Below are positions 46,992-53,396 of a stretch of DNA of 64,000 bases, in pieces (positions within the stretch are counted from its first letter, which is position 1; the number at the start of each line of letters is the position of its first letter). The notes under the pieces were generated by a model. That model was not told where the DNA came from. It saw only the letters and a list, made by a program, of their open reading frames with translations, and searched no databases. The stretch lies in contig NZ_BSSA01000003.1 of NCBI RefSeq assembly GCF_030268885.1, forward strand, positions 310,001 to 374,000. The letters are read 5' to 3'. This stretch comes from Kitasatospora phosalacinea. Its GTDB lineage: Bacteria; Actinomycetota; Actinomycetes; Streptomycetales; Streptomycetaceae. The translations under genes and the position numbers were made by a program.

Positions 46992-47797
46992 CGGGCCCCC
47001 AGGGCGGCGGTGTTGAGGTGGGCGCGGTGGCGCTCGGGCGTGGCGTCCCAGTGCGGGTCGCCGGGGGCGGTCACGGCGCCCGGGGTGACGGTGACCCGCA
47101 GCGGGGTGCAGTGCCAGGCCGGACGCGGGTCCAGCGGGTGGGCGGTGTTGGCCAGCAGCAGAGTGGTGCGCTGCTCCAGCCGCAGCACCACCTCGGCCCC
47201 CGGGCCGGCCGAACCGGTGGGGCGCAGCGAACCGTCCGGGTCCACCGTGACGCCGCGGAAGAACGAGACCGGGGCGGGCAGGTCGCGCGGGGCCAGCCCC
47301 TGCTTGGCCGCGGCCAGCAGCAGCAGTTCGCGCCCCGCCGGGGACGGGCCGTGCGCCGCGCCGTCCCCGTAGCGGGCCCGGTTGCGGGCCGCGGTCGACG
47401 CGCCCGCGAGGGCGTCGTGCCGACCGGAGGTGTCCGCGACCAGGGTGGCCAGCACCCGGCCCTGGTCGGAGAGCAGCTGGCTGCCGAGCCGGAGGTAGGC
47501 GTTCCACTGCACCTTCACGGTGTCCGCCGGGTTCAGCCGCTCCCAGGGGCGGTCGGTCACGAACAGCAGCAGGTGCGCGCAGGCGTCGCCGTCCCGATCG
47601 GTCAGCGCGACGTGCGCGCCCGCCGGGAGGACCAGGTGGGTGTAGCCGCCGCCCGCGACGGTCTCCGACCACAACGTGCCTGCGGGCGGCGGCAGTTGCG
47701 GCATGCAGTCCACGACCGTGCCCGCCTGGGACCTGGCGTGGGCGCGGGCGGCCGTGGTGGTGGCGGTGCCGGCCTCGGCGTGGGGGGTTTCTGTCAT
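46988..47797 (-). CDS. Urea amidolyase-associated protein 1 (leaderless first gene)
   Basis: A 269-residue DUF1989-family protein, first in the operon. It aligns with UAAP2 across the RHDALAGA and RDLPAPVSFF blocks but has lost most of the Cys residues (TSGRHD instead of DCGRHD, GASTAARN instead of GACSKESN), so the metal site is probably in UAAP2 only. ATG at 47797 has no ribosome site. A TAATTT -10 ends 7 nt before it, and the 20-bp palindrome TTTCTGTC-N4-GACAGAAA covers the start codon, so the mRNA is probably leaderless and repressor-controlled. Confidence 0.9.
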   Translation of the reverse strand: MTETPHAEAGTATTTAARAHARSQAGTVVDCMPQLPPPAGTLWSETVAGGGYTHLVLPAGAHVALTDRDGDACAHLLLFVTDRPWERLNPADTVKVQWNAYLRLGSQLLSDQGRVLATLVADTSGRHDALAGASTAARNRARYGDGAAHGPSPAGRELLLLAAAKQGLAPRDLPAPVSFFRGVTVDPDGSLRPTGSAGPGAEVVLRLEQRTTLLLANTAHPLDPRPAWHCTPLRVTVTPGAVTAPGDPHWDATPERHRAHLNTAALGAR

Positions 47798-47807
47798 GCG
47801 ACAGAAA
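47788..47807. promoter_or_regulatory. Palindromic operator over the UAAP1 start codon
   Basis: TTTCTGTC-ATGC-GACAGAAA, perfect 8-bp arms. It overlaps the -10 box and includes the ATG. The same arms recur at 49473-49492 in a promoter where they are not coding, so the conservation is regulatory. Confidence 0.75.
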
Positions 47808-47810
47808 TTA
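47805..47810 (-). promoter_or_regulatory. -10 box of the UAAP operon
   Basis: TAATTT, 7 nt before the UAAP1 ATG. ATGACG lies 17 bp further upstream (within the repeat array), giving a plausible -35. Confidence 0.65.
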
Positions 47811-47820
47811 GGGAGGGGCG

Positions 47821-47869
47821 GATTCGGCGTCATTGCCCCGGCGTGACGCGGGAGTTACCGTCCCCTCAC
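47821..47869 (-). repeat. Five 5-mers phased at 11 bp (activator array, UAAP operon)
   Basis: Reading the minus strand: GTGAG, GTAAC, GTCAC, GCAAT, GAATC, each separated by exactly six bases, the last ending 10 bp before the -10 box. Eleven-bp phasing is typical of OmpR-family sites. GTAAC/GTCAC with 6-bp spacing resembles the GlnR a-site (gTnAc), so nitrogen control by GlnR is a reasonable hypothesis. Confidence 0.65.
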
Positions 47870-47886
47870 GGTGGGGGCGGAGGGGG

Positions 47887-47918
47887 CCGGGCGGCGCGGA
47901 CGCGCGGAGGCCGCCCGG
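47887..47918 (-). terminator. Hairpin after APC permease gene
   Basis: CCGGGCGGC (47887-47895) pairs with GCCGCCCGG (47910-47918), 43 bp past the permease stop. It isolates the permease transcript from the UAAP operon promoter. Confidence 0.65.
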
Positions 47919-47960
47919 GGTGCGGGCGGCCGTGGGCGGGGCGGTGGCGGGGCGGGGCGG

Positions 47961-49448
47961 TCAGGGGCGTCGGCGGCGCAGGCGGTAGGCCGCGCCGGTG
48001 GCGAGGGCGGCGGCGAAGGTCAGCAGGGCGAACCAGCGCAGGTACCAGTGGCCGCCCTCCGGGTCGTACACGGCGGCGCGCGGCCACGCCAGGTTCACCG
48101 TCATCGCCACCCCGTACAGCAGCGCCGCCGCGTTCACCGGCAGGCCCCAGCGGCCCAGCGAGAACAGCGGGCGGCCCGTCTCGTCCGTCGCGGGCGCGCC
48201 CTCGCCCAGCGGCAGGCCGCGCAGGCGGCGGACCAGCACCGCGCCCACCACCAGGGCGTACGCCGCGTACACCAGGGCCACGCAGGTCGAGGAGAGCGCC
48301 ACGAACGCCGCCGGGGCGGCCAGGTTGAGCAGCAGGAAACCGACCGCCGGGGCGCCCACCGCGAGCGCCGCCCAGCGCGGCATCCCGCTGCGCGGCGCGA
48401 CCGCGGACAGGCGGCGCCACCCCGGCAGCGCACCGTCGCGGGCCATCGAGAACACCATCCGGGCGCCCGCCGTCTGCATCGCCAGGGTGCCGACGCACAC
48501 CGCGACCGCGACGTCGGCGAGCAGCACCCGCCCGAGCCCGTCGCCCAGCCGGCTGGTCAGCACGTACGGCAGCCCCTCCGCCGCCAGCCGCCCGTCGGTC
48601 AGGCTCGGTGCGGCCAGCACCCCGCCGAGCAGCAGCAGCCCGCCGGCCAGGCCCGCGGCGGCCAGCGCGGTCAGGATCGTCCGGGGCGCCGTCCGGCGCG
48701 GGGCCAGGGTCTCCTCGGAGAGCTCGCCCGCGCTGTCGAACCCGATCATCACGTACGCCGCGGTGAACGCCCCCACCAGCAGCGCCCACCCGCCGCCGCT
48801 GCCCGGCGCGGTGTGCAGCAGTTCCCGCGGGGGCTGCTCGGCGTGGCCGAACAGCGCCACCACGATCAGCGCGATGCCCAGGATCTCCGCGCCCACCCCG
48901 ACCCCGTTGACCAGCGTCAGCACCCGGTTGTCGACGGCGTTCACCACGGTGGTCAGCGCGATCAGCGCCGCCCCGAGCAGCACGGCGTTCGCCGCGCCGC
49001 TCGCCGTGGTCGGCGACGGGTCGCCGCCCAGCAGCTGGAAGCCGGACCACAGGGCGGGCAGCACCACCTGCAGCGCGAGGGCGGCCGCCGCCACCACGAC
49101 GACCTGGCCCAGCACCATCAGCCAGCCCGTGAACCACCCGTACACCGGGCCGGCCATCCGGCTCGCCCACTGGTAGATCGCGCCCGAGAAGGGGTGGCGG
49201 GCCGCGAGTTCGGCGAAGCACGCGGCCACCAGCAGTTGGCCGAGCAGGACGACGGGCCAGGTCCAGACGAAGGCCGGGCCGGCGGCGCCGTAGCCGAACG
49301 CGAACAGCTGGAAGACCGTGGTGAGCACCGAGATGAAGGAGAAGCCGGCTGCGAAGGAGCCGAACCGGCCGATGGTGCGGTGCAGTTGCTGGGGGTAGTC
49401 GGCCGCGACGGCGGCGGCCGGGGGCGCGGACGTCGTGCTGGTGGTCAT
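47961..49448 (-). CDS. APC-superfamily permease (urea/guanidine-linked)
   Basis: A 495-residue transporter with about 12 membrane helices, of the amino acid-polyamine-organocation type. The N-terminal helix contains FGSFAAGFSFISVLTTVF, and the family motif FDSAGELSEETLAPRRTAPRTI lies near residue 265. Permeases of this type accompany UAAP/carboxylase operons. It is transcribed separately from the operon, but its promoter has the same array, spacing, -10 box and palindrome, so it is very probably the uptake system for the same substrate. ATG at 49448 has GGAAGG upstream. Confidence 0.9.
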   Translation of the reverse strand: MTTSTTSAPPAAAVAADYPQQLHRTIGRFGSFAAGFSFISVLTTVFQLFAFGYGAAGPAFVWTWPVVLLGQLLVAACFAELAARHPFSGAIYQWASRMAGPVYGWFTGWLMVLGQVVVVAAAALALQVVLPALWSGFQLLGGDPSPTTASGAANAVLLGAALIALTTVVNAVDNRVLTLVNGVGVGAEILGIALIVVALFGHAEQPPRELLHTAPGSGGGWALLVGAFTAAYVMIGFDSAGELSEETLAPRRTAPRTILTALAAAGLAGGLLLLGGVLAAPSLTDGRLAAEGLPYVLTSRLGDGLGRVLLADVAVAVCVGTLAMQTAGARMVFSMARDGALPGWRRLSAVAPRSGMPRWAALAVGAPAVGFLLLNLAAPAAFVALSSTCVALVYAAYALVVGAVLVRRLRGLPLGEGAPATDETGRPLFSLGRWGLPVNAAALLYGVAMTVNLAWPRAAVYDPEGGHWYLRWFALLTFAAALATGAAYRLRRRRP

Positions 49449-49472
49449 GGGGCACCGGCCTTCCGCAGGCGT

Positions 49473-49492
49473 TTTCTGTCGGGTGACAGAAA
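49473..49492. promoter_or_regulatory. Palindromic operator in permease promoter
   Basis: TTTCTGTC-GGGT-GACAGAAA, identical 8-bp arms to the site at 47788. It overlaps the -10 box and expected start point, with a ~35-nt leader to the ATG. Confidence 0.75.
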
Positions 49493-49495
49493 TTA
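49490..49495 (-). promoter_or_regulatory. -10 box of the permease gene
   Basis: TAATTT, same position relative to palindrome and repeat array as in the UAAP promoter. Confidence 0.65.
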
Positions 49496-49505
49496 GGGGC
49501 CTGCG

Positions 49506-49554
49506 GATTCCCGGATGTTGCCCGGGAGTTGCCCGGGAGTTGCCTTCTCCTCAC
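49506..49554 (-). repeat. Five 5-mers phased at 11 bp (activator array, permease)
   Basis: Minus strand: GTGAG, GCAAC, GCAAC, GCAAC, GAATC, each separated by six bases; the last ends 10 bp before TAATTT. The three middle units lie in near-perfect 11-bp tandem repeats (GCAACTCCCGG). Confidence 0.7.
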
Positions 49555-49568
49555 GGGAAGCCCGATCA

Positions 49569-49586
49569 GGGGCTCTCCCGAGCCCC
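49569..49586 (-). terminator. Hairpin after ABC exporter pair
   Basis: GGGGCTC-TCCC-GAGCCCC, 7-bp stem with a 4-nt loop, 16 bp beyond the ABC gene stop. Confidence 0.65.
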
Positions 49587-49601
49587 CGGCGGTGCTCGTC
49601 C

Positions 49602-51434
49602 CTACACCAGGCTGTCCTTCCAGGTCCGGTGGAGGGTGGCGAAGCGGCCCTCGCCCGCGACGAGGGCGGCGGGGGTGCCGTCCTCGACGATGCGGCCCTG
49701 GTCCATGACGAGGACGCGGTCGGCGATCTCGACGGTGGAGAGGCGGTGGGCGATGATCACGGCGGTGCGGCCGGCCAGGACGGTCCGCATGGCGTGCTGG
49801 ACGGCCTGTTCGCCGGGGACGTCCAGCGAGGAGGTGGCCTCGTCCAGGATCAGGACGGCCGGGTCGGCGAGCAGGGCGCGGGCGAAGGCGACGAGTTGGC
49901 GCTGCCCGGCGGAGATGCGGCCGCCGCGCTTGCGGACGTCGGTGTCGTAGCCGTCGGGGAGGGCGGCGATGAACGCGTGGGCGCCGATCGCGCGGGCGGC
50001 GGCCTCGACCTCGGCGCGGGTGGCGTCGGGCTTGCCGACGGCGATGTTCTCGGCGACCGTCCCGGAGAAGAGGAAGGACTCCTGGGTGACCATCACGACG
50101 TTGGCGCGCAGGTCGGCGGTGGAGAGTTCGCGCAGGTCGACGCCGTCGAGGGCGACGGTGCCGGAGGTGGGGTCGTAGAAGCGGGCGAGCAGCTTGGCGA
50201 GGGTGGACTTGCCCGCGCCGGTGGCGCCGACCACGGCGGTGGTCCGACCGGCCGGGAGCCGCAGGTCGAACGCGGGCAGCACCTGCTTGCCGTTGGCGTA
50301 GGCGAAGGAGACCGAGCGGAAGGCGACCTCGCGGCCCTTGCCCGCGGCGGCGGGCAGTTCGGCGGGCTCGGCGGGCTCGGGGACGGACGGCTCGTGGGCG
50401 AGCAGGCCGGCCATCTTCTCCAGGGCGGCGGCCGCGGACTGGTAGCTGTTGAGGAACATCGCCAGCTGGTCGATCGGGTCGTACAGGCGGCGCAGGTAGA
50501 GCACGAAGGCGGTGAGGACGCCGAGTTCGAGGCTGCCGTCGGTGACCAGGAAGGCGCCGAGGACGACCACGCCGGTGATCCAGACGTTGGCGGTGAGCCG
50601 GGAGAGGAAGACGTACCGGGCCATCTCCAGCAGGCCGTCCGCGGTGGCGGTGGCGGACTGCCGGTTGACGGTGCCGAACGCCTCCTCGTTGGCGGCCTCG
50701 CGGCGGAACGCCTGCACCGGGCGGATGCCGTTCATGGTCTCGGTGAAGCGGACGATGAGCGCGGCGGTGACGGTGCGGGAGCGGCGGTAGACCTGCTGGG
50801 AGCGGCGCCGGAAGGAGCGGATGATCAGGTACATCGGCAGGAAGGAGACCAGCGCGGCCAGGCCGAGGCGCCAGTCGACCACGACCAGCACGACCGTGAT
50901 GTAGCCGACGGACAGGCAGACCATCAGGAGTTCCTGCAGGCCCTCGGCGAGCAGTTCGCGCAGGGTGTCCACGTCGCTGGTGGCGCGGGAGATGATCCGG
51001 CCGGAGGTGTAGCGCTCGTGGAAGTCGAGGCTGAGCCGCTGGGCGTGCCGGAAGATCCGGCCGCGCAGGTCCAGCAGGACGTCCTGGTTGATCCGGGCGG
51101 CGAACCGGATGAACGCCCGCTGCAGCAGGGTGGCGAGCAGCGCGCAGCCGAGGTACGCGGCGGTGACGGCGACCAGCGGCCCGGAGTCGTGGTCGCGCAG
51201 GGCGGGGATGCCGCGGTCGATGGCGACGGCGACCAGCAGCGGACCGGCCTGCAGGGCGGCCTGCTGGAGCAGGACGGCGAGGACGGCGACGGCGATCCGG
51301 CGGCGGTGCGGGGCCAGCAGCGAGCCGAGCAGGGCGCGCGGGGCGCCGGGCGGGACGGGGATGTCCTGGTCGTCGGCGGCCGGGGGGAGGAGGTCGTCCT
51401 CCGCGACGGCGGGTTCGGCGACGGCGGTGCTCAT
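49602..51434 (-). CDS. ABC exporter half-transporter, catalytic Glu present
   Basis: A 610-residue type IV ABC exporter half: six membrane helices to about residue 345, then an ATPase with Walker A VVGATGAGKSTL, Walker B LILDEATSSLD (catalytic Glu present) and His switch IIAHRLS. The signature is ISAGQRQ instead of LSGGQ. The ATG overlaps the partner's TGA. It is probably a multidrug- or lipid-type heterodimer; the substrate is unknown. Confidence 0.93.
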   Translation of the reverse strand: MSTAVAEPAVAEDDLLPPAADDQDIPVPPGAPRALLGSLLAPHRRRIAVAVLAVLLQQAALQAGPLLVAVAIDRGIPALRDHDSGPLVAVTAAYLGCALLATLLQRAFIRFAARINQDVLLDLRGRIFRHAQRLSLDFHERYTSGRIISRATSDVDTLRELLAEGLQELLMVCLSVGYITVVLVVVDWRLGLAALVSFLPMYLIIRSFRRRSQQVYRRSRTVTAALIVRFTETMNGIRPVQAFRREAANEEAFGTVNRQSATATADGLLEMARYVFLSRLTANVWITGVVVLGAFLVTDGSLELGVLTAFVLYLRRLYDPIDQLAMFLNSYQSAAAALEKMAGLLAHEPSVPEPAEPAELPAAAGKGREVAFRSVSFAYANGKQVLPAFDLRLPAGRTTAVVGATGAGKSTLAKLLARFYDPTSGTVALDGVDLRELSTADLRANVVMVTQESFLFSGTVAENIAVGKPDATRAEVEAAARAIGAHAFIAALPDGYDTDVRKRGGRISAGQRQLVAFARALLADPAVLILDEATSSLDVPGEQAVQHAMRTVLAGRTAVIIAHRLSTVEIADRVLVMDQGRIVEDGTPAALVAGEGRFATLHRTWKDSLV

Positions 51435-53275
51435 CGGGCCAGCGCCCCTTCCAGCTCGGGCTCGCCGGACATCAGGGCCCGGTAGGCGGGACAGGAGCGC
51501 AGCAGCTCCTGGTGGGTGCCGACGGCGGCGATCCGGCCGTCGGCCAGCAGCGCGACCCGGTCGGCGAGCAGCACGGTGGACGGGCGGTGCGCGACGACCA
51601 GGGCGGTGGTGTCGGCCAGGACCTGCCGCAGGGCGCGCTCGACCAGGGCCTCGGTGTGCACGTCGAGCGCGGAGAGCGGGTCGTCCAGGACGAGGAAGCG
51701 GGGCCCGCCGACCACGGCGCGGGCCAGTGCGAGGCGCTGGCGCTGGCCGCCGGACAGGCTCAGGCCCTGCTCGCCGACCTCGGTGTCGAGGCCGTCGGGG
51801 AGCCGGTCGACGAAACCGGCCTGCGCGGTGGCGAGGGCGGCGGCGACCTGCTCGGGGGCCGCGTCGGGGGCGCCCATCAGGACGTTCTCCCGGACGGTGG
51901 CGGAGAACAGGGTGGGCTCCTCGAAGGCGACGGCGACCTCGCGGCGCAGCCGCTCGCGCGGCAGGTCGCGGATGTCGGTGCCGTCCAGGGTGATCGAGCC
52001 CGCGGTGGGCTCGTACAGCCGGGGGAGCAGCGCGGTGAGGGTGGTCTTGCCGCTGCCGGTGGCGCCGACCAGGGCGAGCGTCTCGCCGGGGCGGACGTGC
52101 AGGTCGACGCCGGCCAGCAGGTCGGGGCTGTCGGCGGGCGCGTCGGGGTAGCGGAAGCGGACGCCGGTGAAGCGGATGCCGCGGTCCCCGGAGGGGGCGA
52201 GGCCGGACGGCGGGTCGGCCGGTTCCGGTTCGTCCATCACCTCGAAGTAGCGGTTGGCGGCGCTGGCGGCCTCGGCGGCGAAGCCGAGCAGCCAGCCGAT
52301 CGACTCGACCGGCCAGCGCAGGGCGAGCGCGGTGGACAGGAAGGCGACCAGGGTGCCGACCGAGAGCTGGTCGTGGGCGACCAGGACGGCGCCGGTGGCC
52401 AGGGCGGCGCCGAGGGCGAGCTCGGGCAGACCGACGATGACCGCCCAGAGGTTGCCGAGCAGGCCGGCCTTGCGCAGCTCGGTCCCGCGCAGTTCGGCGC
52501 TGCGGCGGCGGAACTCCTCGGCCATGGTGCGGTGCCGGCCGAACGCCTTGAGGATCCGGATGCCGAGCACCGACTCCTCGACCACCGTGGCGAGGTCGCC
52601 GTTCTGGTCCTGGGCGAGCCGGGAGGCCGCCGAGTACCCGGCCTCGAAGCGGCGGGTGAAGAACAGCAGCGGGACGGCCGGGACGAGGGTGATCAGGGCC
52701 AGCCGCCAGTCCAGCGCGAACATCAGCGCGGTGCCGGTCAGGAAGACCGTGGAGTTGACCACCAGGAAGACCAGTGGGAAGGCCAGGAACAGCCGCAGCA
52801 CGAACAGGTCCGAGGTGGCCCGGGAGAGCAGCTGGCCGGAGGGCCAGCGGTCATGGAAGGAGATCGGCAGCCGCTGGAGCTTGGCGAACAGGTCTCCGCG
52901 GAGCCTGGTCTCGACCCTGGCGAGCGGGCGGGCCACGATCACCCGGCGGACGCCGAACAGCGCCGCCTCGGCGACGCCGAGCAGCAGCAGCGCCCCGGCC
53001 AGCGGCCACAGGCCGGACAGGTCGCGCTCGGCGACCGGGCCGTCGACGATCCGGCGCAGCACGACCGGGACGGCCAGCACGCTGAGCGAGGCGAGCCCGG
53101 CGGCGGCCATCGAGCCGAAGATCCGCCAGCGGGCCTCGCGCGCGTAGGGCCACAGGCGCAGCAGCGAGCGCACCGCGGACCGGGGTGCCGGTGCGGGTGG
53201 GGCCTGGGCGCCGTCGGTGGACGGTTCGTTCGGGTCCGCGGGGGTGGGCGGAGCGGGGGTCTGGTTCTCGGCCAT
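51431..53275 (-). CDS. ABC exporter half-transporter, catalytic Glu replaced by Asp
   Basis: A 614-residue partner of the next gene. A Pro/Thr-rich N-terminal tail of about 40 residues precedes six membrane helices; the ATPase carries Walker A LVGATGSGKTTL and signature LSLSGGQRQR. Walker B is RFLVLDDPLSALD, with Asp in place of the catalytic Glu, and the His switch is VVAHRP. This is the asymmetry of TM287/288-like exporters: this protein supplies the perfect signature, the partner the catalytic Glu. ATG at 53275 has no ribosome site but TACCCT 7 nt upstream; an earlier in-frame ATG would sit on that box. Confidence 0.92.
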   Translation of the reverse strand: MAENQTPAPPTPADPNEPSTDGAQAPPAPAPRSAVRSLLRLWPYAREARWRIFGSMAAAGLASLSVLAVPVVLRRIVDGPVAERDLSGLWPLAGALLLLGVAEAALFGVRRVIVARPLARVETRLRGDLFAKLQRLPISFHDRWPSGQLLSRATSDLFVLRLFLAFPLVFLVVNSTVFLTGTALMFALDWRLALITLVPAVPLLFFTRRFEAGYSAASRLAQDQNGDLATVVEESVLGIRILKAFGRHRTMAEEFRRRSAELRGTELRKAGLLGNLWAVIVGLPELALGAALATGAVLVAHDQLSVGTLVAFLSTALALRWPVESIGWLLGFAAEAASAANRYFEVMDEPEPADPPSGLAPSGDRGIRFTGVRFRYPDAPADSPDLLAGVDLHVRPGETLALVGATGSGKTTLTALLPRLYEPTAGSITLDGTDIRDLPRERLRREVAVAFEEPTLFSATVRENVLMGAPDAAPEQVAAALATAQAGFVDRLPDGLDTEVGEQGLSLSGGQRQRLALARAVVGGPRFLVLDDPLSALDVHTEALVERALRQVLADTTALVVAHRPSTVLLADRVALLADGRIAAVGTHQELLRSCPAYRALMSGEPELEGALAR

Positions 53276-53282
53276 CGCCGAG

Positions 53283-53288
53283 AGGGTA
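53283..53288 (-). promoter_or_regulatory. -10 box, leaderless ABC exporter operon
   Basis: TACCCT on the minus strand, exactly 7 nt (CTCGGCG) before the ATG. A T-run (GGTTTTTTG) lies further upstream. Confidence 0.45.
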
Positions 53289-53396
53289 GGCCGTCCCGCC
53301 GACATTTCTCATCCGGTTTTTTGCCCCTGTCGGCGAGATCCGGCCAGGCTGCGGACGGGGGCCGGGCGGGGGCCGGGCGGATCGGCCCCGCCGGGT

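Noticed and set aside
47798..47960. Guanidine riboswitch upstream of the UAAP operon
   Set aside because: There is no transcribed leader if the -10 at 47805 is used, and I see no ykkC-type conserved elements; the hairpin at 47887 fits the permease terminator.
49506..49554. CRISPR-like short tandem repeats
   Set aside because: Units are 11 bp with 5 conserved bases and no spacer-length variation; no cas genes. They are phased regulator sites.
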